Part shown: positions 34,666-42,582 of the stretch, piece by piece
Position numbering within the stretch: the stretch's first letter is position 1
Layout of the letters: each line of letters starts with the position of its first letter
Origin: Gp6-AA40 sp035492455
GTDB taxonomy: Bacteria > Acidobacteriota > Vicinamibacteria > Vicinamibacterales > UBA2999
Assembly: GCA_035492455.1 (NCBI GenBank)
Contig: DATJJE010000016.1
Coordinates: 1 to 64,000, forward strand
Direction: 5' to 3'
DNA length: 64,000 nt
The notes under the pieces: generated by a model
What the model was told of the DNA's origin: nothing
The model's database searches: none
What the model saw: only the letters and a program-made list of their open reading frames with translations
Translations under genes and position numbers: made by a program

Positions 34666-35667
34666 TCACTTGACGCTCCTGATCCACTTCAGGATGGGGC
34701 CGGTGACGCTGTCGTCCGCCGTATCGGGTGACATCACCTCGGAAATGTGGCTGTGATCCTTGAACACCACATACATCGGGCAGTGTCCGGCCTTGCACAG
34801 CTGGTCTTTCAGCGTCTCGGCGAAGGCGATGATGCTTGGCGGATCGAGTTCGGCCGTGGTGATCAGGAACGGCACCTTTGAGTTGACGAGACCCGGCAGA
34901 TTGGATCGAGCCAGCTGCGTCGCCGCATCCGGCTGCGCCGCACGTCCCGCTCCAGCCGCAGGTGCTTGTGCCGGCGCGGGCGCGGCGGCAGGCTGCGGTC
35001 CGCATGGCGGGTTTGGACCTGTGCGCGGAGGAGTCGCGGGCAGGATGTTGAACGTGGCGGGCGACATGAAAATCACGCCCTTGAGACCAACGCCTTTCGG
35101 CCCGTACAGCTCGGGATGGCCCACATACGTCCCTGTCGGCACGTTGCCCGCGGACTGTGCCCATAGGAATACGCGCCCCGGGTCACCCTTGTAGCGCGCG
35201 ACGTTCTGATCGACCCACTGCACAACTCTGGCGACATCTTTCGCAGGATCGTCCCAGGCATTGCCGGGGCGCCGCTGCATGAGGACGCCCACCATCCCGT
35301 TCTTGACCGCCCACAGCATCACGTTGTCGTAGAAGACCTCATTCCCGGGGACATCAAGATGCCTGTTGCCGGGCCCGCCGGGGACGTAGATGAGGACCGG
35401 CCGCGAGCCGTTGCCCTGTTCAGGCGCGAAGACGTCAACCACATTCTTCGGATCGGGCCCTGTTGAAAGGTCGCGGGCCACGGATACGCCGTGGTATGGA
35501 GGGCGGGAATGCAGCGGCAGATAGAGTTTCGCCGTCTCCGCCGGACATACGCCGCGTCCGATGGCGACGAGCTCTTTCGCGATTTGCGGCGGCACCTGCG
35601 CGTGCGCAAATGTCGCCCTACCGATCAGCAGTGCAGCAATGATCGCCGTCTGTCGCAGCAATCTCAC
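34666..35667 (-). CDS. Secreted alpha/beta hydrolase (esterase/lipase type)
   Basis: The 333-residue product uses a GTG start (35667) with GGAGG five bases upstream. It has a signal peptide (VRLLRQTAIIAALLIGRATFA). Hydrolase features are LIYVPGGPGN, LWAQSAGN (nucleophile Ser in G-x-S-x-G-like WAQSAGN), a Pro/Ala-rich insert (AAAPAPAQAPAAGAG) and C-terminal KDHSHISEV with the probable catalytic His. The substrate is unknown. It is separated from the cyclase gene by 11 bp, so the two are likely one operon. Confidence 0.82.
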   Translation of the reverse strand: MRLLRQTAIIAALLIGRATFAHAQVPPQIAKELVAIGRGVCPAETAKLYLPLHSRPPYHGVSVARDLSTGPDPKNVVDVFAPEQGNGSRPVLIYVPGGPGNRHLDVPGNEVFYDNVMLWAVKNGMVGVLMQRRPGNAWDDPAKDVARVVQWVDQNVARYKGDPGRVFLWAQSAGNVPTGTYVGHPELYGPKGVGLKGVIFMSPATFNILPATPPRTGPNPPCGPQPAAAPAPAQAPAAGAGRAAQPDAATQLARSNLPGLVNSKVPFLITTAELDPPSIIAFAETLKDQLCKAGHCPMYVVFKDHSHISEVMSPDTADDSVTGPILKWIRSVK

Positions 35668-35678
35668 GTCAACCTCCC

Positions 35679-36650
35679 TCAGAACATTGCAATCGGATTG
35701 ACCGGTGTGCCCGTCGCGTTGGGCAACGCCAACGGGTTGACCGTCAGCATGAACTCCCATCGGTTGCGCCGCGCGGCCGCTTCGCTCACACCCTCGAGAT
35801 CGGCGCGGTCGAGGATGTGGATGCCGAGGATCGCCTGCACGAAGTTGTGGACGGCGTTTCTGAACAGATCGCCCGGCGGTTGCGGCGAATATCCAGCCGT
35901 TTCCCAGACGATGAGCGCCACGTCGCGCTGTTTCAGCCACGGCAGGATCGAATTGTCGAAGCCCGCGGCGTTGTCGTCCGGCCCGAGCTTCGCGCGGCGT
36001 CCGTAGCGGCCCCAGCGAAGCACGATGGCGTCTCCCGGCCCCGCTTTCACACCGGCCTTCTTCTCCCACGCCTCCATGTCCTCGGGAAAGATGCGCTCGC
36101 CGGGCTCGAGATACGGCACGCCCCTCAGCCGTGCGATGTCGTAGAGCACCGCGCGCGTGACGATGCCGTTCTTCATCGGCAGCACCGAGTTCTTCGCCGC
36201 GCCCGTCTGCATGCTTACCAGCGTCTTCGTGTCGTAGCCGTTCCACATCCTGCCGGCGAAGAACGTGTGCGCCAGCGAGTCGATGTGTGTCGCCGCCGCG
36301 CCGTGAATACAGGGATAGGCGATGCGATCGGTGGAGCCCGTGTCGGTCGCGGTCAACATTGCCCACTCGGCGGGACACGGAACGTCGATCTCTTTTTCGA
36401 AGAACGTGTTGGTGGAGAGCGACACCGGCACGCCTTCCTTGACGAGCGCGAGCGCTGCGCGGCGCTTCGCCGGCGTAATCAGGTTCATCGTGCCGAGCTG
36501 ATCGTCAGGTCCCCAGCGGCCCCAGTTCGACAGCTCCGTCTGCCACTTCTCGTATTGCGCCTCGCTCACGACGGGACGCGGCGGCCGCCCCTGCGCGAGC
36601 ACCACCTGGCAAAGCGCGACGGCAATGACGAACGCAAGCGCTGCTCTCAT
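35679..36650 (-). CDS. Secreted cyclase family (kynurenine-formamidase-like) metal hydrolase
   Basis: The 323-residue product has a signal peptide (MRAALAFVIAVALCQVVLAQ). Cyclase motifs are present: WGRWGPDDQLGTMNLITP near the N-terminus, HIDSLAHTFF (metal-binding H-x-D-x-x-x-H) and GDAIVLRWGR. Family members hydrolyse amides or cyclise metabolites with a divalent metal. The substrate is unknown. It starts 21 bp from the divergent GHWEGNTLV gene at 36672, leaving almost no room for separate promoters. Confidence 0.85.
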   Translation of the reverse strand: MRAALAFVIAVALCQVVLAQGRPPRPVVSEAQYEKWQTELSNWGRWGPDDQLGTMNLITPAKRRAALALVKEGVPVSLSTNTFFEKEIDVPCPAEWAMLTATDTGSTDRIAYPCIHGAAATHIDSLAHTFFAGRMWNGYDTKTLVSMQTGAAKNSVLPMKNGIVTRAVLYDIARLRGVPYLEPGERIFPEDMEAWEKKAGVKAGPGDAIVLRWGRYGRRAKLGPDDNAAGFDNSILPWLKQRDVALIVWETAGYSPQPPGDLFRNAVHNFVQAILGIHILDRADLEGVSEAAARRNRWEFMLTVNPLALPNATGTPVNPIAMF

Positions 36651-36671
36651 GATGCGTTAGCATAAACCTCC

Positions 36672-37448
36672 ATGAGGATCTGTGGCATCGCCTTGTTGCT
36701 GCTGCTTGTGATCTCGCTTTCGCTGTCGGCGCAAAAGCCGGACGGACAGCCGAACGTCGAGGGCGCATGGCGTCCGGTGAGCGGTGGCACGCACTCGCTC
36801 GATCCGGCGCTTTCCAGCGCACAGGAGTTCGAACAGCGCACCACCGGGGTCATCAAGCGCAACCCGAGCTTTGTAGTCGATCCGCCAGACGGCCACATCC
36901 CGTATCAGCCATGGGCGAAGGCGCTGCAGCAGACACTCGAAGCGTCGTACGAGAATCCCACCAGGCCGGAGCAGGTCGATACGCAGACGCGCTGTCTCGT
37001 GCCTAGCATCCCGCGACTCTATTACTTCCCGACGTTCCGCATCATCCAGCCGCCGGGCAGCGTCGTGTTCGTATGGGACGAGTACCACACCTATCGTGTT
37101 GTGCCGCTCGATGGTCGGCCGCATCCCGCGTCGGACGTGAAGCTGTGGATGGGCGATGGCCGCGGACATTGGGAGGGCAACACGCTCGTCGTCGACACGA
37201 CGAACCTGAACGCGAAGTCACGGCTCGATGTGATCGGCGACTTCTACAGCGCGAACGCGCACATTGTCGAGAAGTTCATCTTTAACGACGCGAAGTCGAT
37301 GACCTACGAGGCGACGATCACTGATCCAACTGTGTTCACGCGCCCATGGACGCTGCGCATCCCGCAGCGGCGGATGGCAGACGATGAGTTCTGGGAGTTC
37401 GCGTGTCACGAGGGGAACCAGGACGGCGACATCCTCCTGAACCGATGA
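36672..37448 (+). CDS. Secreted GHWEGDTLV-type protein
   Basis: The 258-residue product has a signal peptide (MRICGIALLLLLVISLSLSAQ). Family marks are DGQPNVEGAWR, YRVVPLDGRPH, GHWEGNTLVVDTTNL, FTRPWT and a C-terminal FACHEGN, the last shared with the copy at 517-1497. It overlaps the amidohydrolase gene by 4 bp (ATGA at 37445). This fusion of location suggests joint expression; the function remains unknown. Confidence 0.85.
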   Translation: MRICGIALLLLLVISLSLSAQKPDGQPNVEGAWRPVSGGTHSLDPALSSAQEFEQRTTGVIKRNPSFVVDPPDGHIPYQPWAKALQQTLEASYENPTRPEQVDTQTRCLVPSIPRLYYFPTFRIIQPPGSVVFVWDEYHTYRVVPLDGRPHPASDVKLWMGDGRGHWEGNTLVVDTTNLNAKSRLDVIGDFYSANAHIVEKFIFNDAKSMTYEATITDPTVFTRPWTLRIPQRRMADDEFWEFACHEGNQDGDILLNR

Positions 37449-39451
37449 CGCGCCTGACGGCGGCGCGGTTCCTCTGGCGCGTTGCGATCGCCCTCGCCAC
37501 AGTGGTTGTTGCCGGCACCGCTGCGGCACAACAGCCGGCGGCGCCCGTGGAGTCGGGTACGTACCGCCTGTACAAATTCGAACAACCGATCGGCGAGGAG
37601 ACGTACTCGATTGGCCGTGACAACGATGCGGTCGTTCTGACCGACAAGTTCCTGTTCACGGACCGCGGCACGCGCGTGCCTCTCGACACCATCTTTCGCG
37701 CCGGTCGCGACCTGACGCCTCGGTCGTTCGAGAGCAGCGGAAAGAGCTCGCGCGTGTCGAACGTCGACGTTTCCCTTCGCCCGCAGCGGGATACGGCGCC
37801 GAAGCAATTTTTCATCATTAATGGCTACTCGCCGGTCGCGCAGCAGATGCTGATGCTTCGCTACTGGCTCGGTCATGGATCACCCCTGCCCCTGTCGATT
37901 CTGCCGCGCGGCAGCGTGGAAATCCGCCGACGAGGCGTCGAGCGCGTCTCCGTGAATGGCGCCTCCGTGATGCTCACGCGCTACAGCATCTCGGGGTTGA
38001 TTTGGGGCCGCGAAGTCGTGTGGTTGGACGCCAGGCAGCGGCTCGTGGCGCTCGTCGGCATCGACGCGGAATTCGATCATTTCGAGGCGACGGCCGAAGG
38101 GTACGCATCGCTTCTTCCAAATTTCGTTGCCACAGCGGCACAGGATGGCATGGCTGCGCTCGCCGAGCTCTCGCAGCGTGTGCGCGTCACCCAAAAAGGA
38201 CCTCTGGCCATCGTTGGCGCAACGTTGATCGACGGAACAGCGAGCAGTCCGGTTCTCGATTCCGTAGTGATCGTCGACAACGGACGGATCGTCTCGGTCG
38301 GTACGAGGGCGTCCAGCCGCATCCCGCGCGGGGCCACGGTCTTCGATGCGAGCGGAAAGACGCTGCTGCCCGGACTCTGGGACATGCACGCGCATTTCGA
38401 GCAGGTCGAGTGGGGTGCGATCTACCTGGCGGCTGGCGTAACGACCGCTCGCGACGTCGGCAACGAGCTCGAGTTCATCGTGGCGGTGCGCAACGCGCTG
38501 CGTGAAGGGCGCGGCCTCGGCCCACAGCTGCTGCTGGCCGGCGTGGTCGACGGCAGCGGGCCGACGGCGCTCGGCGTCGAGCGGGTCGATTCACGCGCGG
38601 ACGCAGAGCGATGGGTCGCCGAGTACAAGAAGGCGGGCTTCGAGCAGATGAAGATCTACAGCTCGGTCAAGCTCGAGGAGGTGAAGGCCGTCAGTGACGC
38701 AGCGCACCGGGCGGGGATGACGGTCACCGGCCACATTCCGAACGGCATGGATATCTTTCAAGGCGTTGATGCCGGCATGGACCAGGTAAATCACATCGAG
38801 TACCTGCTCACGCCGCTGCCGCCGCACGCGCCGCCCGGCGCGTCACGCGACGAACGCCTGCAGGCGCTGGCGTCGGTCGATGTCAACGGACCGGAGGCCG
38901 CGCGCGAAATCGAGTTCTTGAAGCAGCACAACACCGTCGTCGATCCGACACTCGCGCTCTACGAATGGCTCTACCATCCCGTCGATCAGCCGGTCTCGAC
39001 CTTCGAGCCCGGCGTGGCCGGCGTCGCGCCGGAATTGGCGCAGCCGCTGAACAGCGCGGGCGTATCCACCGACGCCGCTGCGGTCATGCACCGTATTTTC
39101 ACCAACGAGGTTGCCATGATCGGCGCGCTGCACAAAGCCGGCGTCCGCGTGGTTGCCGGGACCGACCAGGCGATTCCGGGACACAGTCTGCATCGCGAGA
39201 TCGAACTGTACGTGCAGGCCGGGTTCACGCCGCTCGAGGCCATTCAGGCGGCGACGAGTGTGCCTGCGCAGGTGATGGGACTGGGTAAGGATGTCGGCAC
39301 GGTTGAAGTGAACAAGCGTGCCGACCTGATTGTGCTGGACGCCAATCCCCTCGACGACATCCACAACATCCGTACGGTGGAATTCGTCGTTGCCAATGGT
39401 GTGATCTATCCGACCGCGAAGCTCTGGGAGAGCGTCGGCTTCAAACCGTAG
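37445..39451 (+). CDS. Secreted amidohydrolase family protein
   Basis: The 668-residue product starts within the previous stop (ATGA). A signal peptide (MTRLTAARFLWRVAIALATVVVAGTAAAQ) is followed by an N-terminal beta-rich domain of about 240 residues, unusual in length. The amidohydrolase domain then shows LIDGTASSPVLDSVVIVDNGRI, LLPGLWDMHAHFEQ (HxH), TVTGHIPNG, VNHIEYLL and VVAGTDQAIPGHSLH, ending PAQVMGLGKDVGTVEVNKRADL. It resembles periplasmic imidazolonepropionase-like or prolidase-like enzymes. The substrate is unknown; the N-terminal extension may bind it. Confidence 0.88.
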   Translation: MTRLTAARFLWRVAIALATVVVAGTAAAQQPAAPVESGTYRLYKFEQPIGEETYSIGRDNDAVVLTDKFLFTDRGTRVPLDTIFRAGRDLTPRSFESSGKSSRVSNVDVSLRPQRDTAPKQFFIINGYSPVAQQMLMLRYWLGHGSPLPLSILPRGSVEIRRRGVERVSVNGASVMLTRYSISGLIWGREVVWLDARQRLVALVGIDAEFDHFEATAEGYASLLPNFVATAAQDGMAALAELSQRVRVTQKGPLAIVGATLIDGTASSPVLDSVVIVDNGRIVSVGTRASSRIPRGATVFDASGKTLLPGLWDMHAHFEQVEWGAIYLAAGVTTARDVGNELEFIVAVRNALREGRGLGPQLLLAGVVDGSGPTALGVERVDSRADAERWVAEYKKAGFEQMKIYSSVKLEEVKAVSDAAHRAGMTVTGHIPNGMDIFQGVDAGMDQVNHIEYLLTPLPPHAPPGASRDERLQALASVDVNGPEAAREIEFLKQHNTVVDPTLALYEWLYHPVDQPVSTFEPGVAGVAPELAQPLNSAGVSTDAAAVMHRIFTNEVAMIGALHKAGVRVVAGTDQAIPGHSLHREIELYVQAGFTPLEAIQAATSVPAQVMGLGKDVGTVEVNKRADLIVLDANPLDDIHNIRTVEFVVANGVIYPTAKLWESVGFKP

Positions 39452-39463
39452 CGGACAGCGACC

Positions 39464-40537
39464 TCACACGTGCAGAAGCCGCTTCGCGTTTCCTCTCAAG
39501 ATGCGATCGGTGTCGGCCGCCGGCAGCTTCAGTTGCTCCACGAACGAGTTTGGATATTCGACGTCCTTCGCGGCGAAGAGATCCGTGCCGATAACGACGC
39601 GATCCGAGCCGACCTCGCCGATCAGAAAGCGCAGCGCGTCGGGATCGTAATTCAGGTAGTCGTAATGGAATCGCCGCAGGTAGTCGTGGAATGGACGCTC
39701 CGTCTTCAATTGAGCGGAGCCCATGTGGTAGAAGCCGTGCTCGACACGCGCGAAGATGAATGGGAACGCGCCGCCGCCGTGCGGCAACACGATGTCGAGT
39801 CGCGGGAACTTGTCGAGCGTGCCCGTGGTGATGAACTTGATCGCGGTGGTCGCGTGCTCGAATGTGAAGCCAAGCCAGTTGGTGACGCTCGGCTTCTGGT
39901 CTAACCGTTTGCTGTAGAAGTTCGCCTCACCATCGAGCGGATGGAACAGCAGCGGATAACCGAGCTCCTGACACCGCGCAAAGATCGGTTCGAACGCGGG
40001 CTCGAACAGGTAATCGCGCTGCTCCATTGAATTCGGCAGGTGCACGGCACGCATGCCCGGCTTGCCAGCAACGCGGTTCAACTCCTTCAACGCCATCGCC
40101 GGGTCTTTGACCGGCATCGCGATGCCGGCGACGAAGCGATCGGGATAGGCGGTGTGCGCGGCAATGGCCGCATCGTTGACGATCTGCGCGAGGCGTACAC
40201 CTTGCTCCGCCGTTGCCCACTGCCACGGCATTCCGCCGGAAAGCGTCAGGACGTGCATCTGAACGCCATGCTCGTTCATCCACTTCACGCGCTTGTCGAG
40301 GTCGAAATCAAGCGGGAACGGATTGGCCGGCGCCGGGCGCCCCATTTCGACCTGCGCCTTCGTATAGCGCTCGGGAGCCCAGTGCGTGTGCATGTCGATG
40401 GAGATCGGTTTGACCGAAGCGGGGTTCGCCGGCCGCGCATCCCACGCCGGCCGCTCCTGCGCGAACGCTCTGCCGGCGCCCGCGGCCGCCGCGGCTCCCG
40501 CACCGACACCTAGCTTGAGAAATCCGCGCCTGTTCAT
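39464..40537 (-). CDS. Tat-exported TIM-barrel amidohydrolase (ACMSD-like)
   Basis: The 357-residue product begins MNRRGFLKLGVGAGAAAAAG, a Tat signal. It has the amidohydrolase_2 layout of aminocarboxymuconate-semialdehyde decarboxylase relatives: IDMHTHWAPERY, NEHGVQMHVLTLSG, AVHLPNS, PLLFHPLDG, VLPHGGGAFPFIFARVEHG and IGTDLFAAKDVEYP. Such enzymes hydrolyse or decarboxylate ring-cleavage products with a metal. It overlaps the VOC gene stop by 4 bp (40534-40537), so the operon 42559-39464 is continuous. Confidence 0.88.
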   Translation of the reverse strand: MNRRGFLKLGVGAGAAAAAGAGRAFAQERPAWDARPANPASVKPISIDMHTHWAPERYTKAQVEMGRPAPANPFPLDFDLDKRVKWMNEHGVQMHVLTLSGGMPWQWATAEQGVRLAQIVNDAAIAAHTAYPDRFVAGIAMPVKDPAMALKELNRVAGKPGMRAVHLPNSMEQRDYLFEPAFEPIFARCQELGYPLLFHPLDGEANFYSKRLDQKPSVTNWLGFTFEHATTAIKFITTGTLDKFPRLDIVLPHGGGAFPFIFARVEHGFYHMGSAQLKTERPFHDYLRRFHYDYLNYDPDALRFLIGEVGSDRVVIGTDLFAAKDVEYPNSFVEQLKLPAADTDRILRGNAKRLLHV

Positions 40538-41352
40538 GGCGCAAGTCCTTCGGTCAGCTCGATGTACGTTCCGAAAGGATCCGTGAGGAAGGCGATCTTC
40601 AGCTTCGTCGTGCCTTGCGGCGAACGGATCGGCGCTTCGATGTTGATTCCCTTGGCGGCCAGCGACGCGACGAACGTCTCGAGGTTGTCGACCTCGAAGC
40701 CGATGTGATCGATCGCGCGCCCCTTCGTCCCGACAGGCTTCTTCATGCCTTCCGAAAACGACAGGTTCACGCCTGGCATGTCGTCGGCCTCGATCATCTG
40801 CGGCTTGGAGAGGCAGGCGATGCACGGCCGTCTTCCCGGATTGGCGCCGAACGCGGTCACGTACCAGCGCTTGATCGCCGGCACATCGGCTGCGGCCGAC
40901 AGGAAATGGATGTGATTCATGCTGATCGCCGTCGGCAGCGCGGGCTCGCCGTACACCTCGACACGAATGCTGTCGGGGCCGTGCACGTATACCTCGTTCG
41001 GGTTTTCCGTCGGCTCGATTTGCACGCCCGCCGCCTTCCACCTGGCGAGCGCCGCTTTCATATCTTTCACGGTGAAGCCGAAGTGGTCGACGATCGACCC
41101 TGCCGGCGCCTCTGGCGCGTCGGCCTTGCGCAGCATGACGAACACACCGGGGAACTGAATCAGCTCCAATGGGCCGTTCTTCACGAGCGTGCCGCCCATC
41201 GTCCCGATCCAGAAGGCCTTCTGCGCGTCGACGTCCCTGACGGCGAGGTGCATGTGCCCCATGCGGACACCGACCTGGTTCGGCGCGACGAGCTGCCCGT
41301 TCGCCTGTGCCGCAACGACAAGAAACGCCAGCGATATGGCAGGGAGTTTCAT
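40534..41352 (-). CDS. Secreted VOC/glyoxalase family protein with two modules
   Basis: The 272-residue product starts with a signal peptide (MKLPAISLAFLVVAAQA). Two beta-alpha-beta-beta-beta modules are visible, each opening with a His: MGHMHLAVRDVDAQKAFW and MNHIHFLSAAADVPAIKRWYVTAFGAN. Metal-ligand-like residues include IDHIGFEVDNLE and YIELTE. VOC enzymes include extradiol dioxygenases, glyoxalases and epimerases. Its position between an ACMSD-like amidohydrolase and a GHWEGDTLV protein, all with ATGA overlaps, suggests a shared catabolic step. Confidence 0.85.
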   Translation of the reverse strand: MKLPAISLAFLVVAAQANGQLVAPNQVGVRMGHMHLAVRDVDAQKAFWIGTMGGTLVKNGPLELIQFPGVFVMLRKADAPEAPAGSIVDHFGFTVKDMKAALARWKAAGVQIEPTENPNEVYVHGPDSIRVEVYGEPALPTAISMNHIHFLSAAADVPAIKRWYVTAFGANPGRRPCIACLSKPQMIEADDMPGVNLSFSEGMKKPVGTKGRAIDHIGFEVDNLETFVASLAAKGINIEAPIRSPQGTTKLKIAFLTDPFGTYIELTEGLAP

Positions 41353-42164
41353 GGCTGTCGTCCTTTGAGTAGCTTCTCGGCCTCGATTGCTGCATCCGCC
41401 GGCGCATCGATGTTCTGCGCGTCCTGCTCGTTGTCGCAGATATATTCCATCAACTCCGCGTTCGGCATCAGTTCGGCGGTGTAGTTCAGCGTGAACGGCC
41501 GCGAGTAGGCGCCGGGGTCGTCGACCACCATCGACACGTTGAGATGTCCGAGGTCCACGCGTGTGAAGCGTTCGACCACATGCATCCTGTCACTGTGAAC
41601 GTGGCCGACGTTGTCGAACCAGGTCAGGTCGTTGAAGCCGACGGTGTCGACGACGAGCGTGTTGCCTTCCCAATGCCCGATTGAGTGGCCGCGCCACGAG
41701 AGCTGCAGGTCATCACCCGTTGGATGGGTACGGCCATCCATGAACACCTGCCGATAGCCATGATCCGCTTCCATGACGATGAAGATGTGCGTCGGCGTCT
41801 CGACGAGGCGGAAGGGGTAGGGCTCCGATCGTGGGGTGGCGATCGGAAGACACTTCAACTGCGGATCGTCCTGCGATTTGAGCAGGCTCATTCGCTTGAG
41901 CGTCTCCGGTAGGTAGGGCAGCGTCTCTCCCTTTGGCAGCAGCTGCTCGATGTTCACGATGCCCGCGCGGCGCAGCCAGAGGCCGGTGAGATCGGGTTGA
42001 CCGTTCGGCTTGCGCGGCGTTGGACCGCTCGGCGCCTTCGCGGTGATGCTGCCGCCGGCGCGCGTTTGCGGAGGCGGTGTTTTCGGCACGCTGATCTGCG
42101 CGTCGACGGAAGCGACCAGCAACGCGGCAGCGGCAAACGCGATGCGGAACGGGACGTGTGGCAT
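41349..42164 (-). CDS. Secreted GHWEGDTLV-type protein
   Basis: The 271-residue product has a signal peptide (MPHVPFRIAFAAAALLVASVDAQ). It contains NGQPDLTGLWLRRAG, EPYPFRLVETPTHIFIVMEADH, HSIGHWEGNTLVVDTVGFND, MHVVERF and AYSRPFTL. It is the most similar of the four local copies to 1513-2364. It overlaps the VOC gene (ATGA at 41349) and is 11 bp downstream of a DUF6152 gene; that same pairing recurs at 74-2364. Confidence 0.85.
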   Translation of the reverse strand: MPHVPFRIAFAAAALLVASVDAQISVPKTPPPQTRAGGSITAKAPSGPTPRKPNGQPDLTGLWLRRAGIVNIEQLLPKGETLPYLPETLKRMSLLKSQDDPQLKCLPIATPRSEPYPFRLVETPTHIFIVMEADHGYRQVFMDGRTHPTGDDLQLSWRGHSIGHWEGNTLVVDTVGFNDLTWFDNVGHVHSDRMHVVERFTRVDLGHLNVSMVVDDPGAYSRPFTLNYTAELMPNAELMEYICDNEQDAQNIDAPADAAIEAEKLLKGRQP

Positions 42165-42175
42165 GTTCGCCTCCG

Positions 42176-42559
42176 TCAGCGTGTGATATCCGGGTTCGAT
42201 TCGAAGAGTGGCTTGCCGTTGGCGTCGGCGACGGCACCGGCAATCGCCATGTGGTTGCCAGTGCGCGCCAGATAACCGCTGACAGTGATGCGATCGCCGA
42301 CCTTTACGGTGTTCTGCTTCCAGCCGTTGCGGACGAGGATATTCGGGCTCGCCATCTCGAAATTCCAGTTTGCCGTCTGTCCGCTGTCATCGCGCACGTC
42401 GATGTAGAGGCGGGCGTGCGGATTTGTCCATTCGACCTTCGTGACCGTGCCGCTCATCTGCACGGGTTTCGACGAGTCGTACTGCGCCGCGAACGAGTGA
42501 TGTGCCGATGCTGTCGTAGACAGCACGACCGAAACGGCAATCGCTCCAAGGATGCGCAT
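42176..42559 (-). CDS. DUF6152 family secreted protein
   Basis: The 127-residue product has a short signal peptide (MRILGAIAVSVVLSTTASA) followed by HHSFAAQYDSSKPVQMSGTVTKVEWTNPH, with the same His-His start and NPH motif as 74-481. Function unknown. It is the first gene of the minus-strand run down to 39464 and lies 23 bp from the divergent helicase gene at 42583. Confidence 0.85.
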   Translation of the reverse strand: MRILGAIAVSVVLSTTASAHHSFAAQYDSSKPVQMSGTVTKVEWTNPHARLYIDVRDDSGQTANWNFEMASPNILVRNGWKQNTVKVGDRITVSGYLARTGNHMAIAGAVADANGKPLFESNPDITR

Positions 42560-42582
42560 GGTGGGCGGATTATAGTCGGAAG

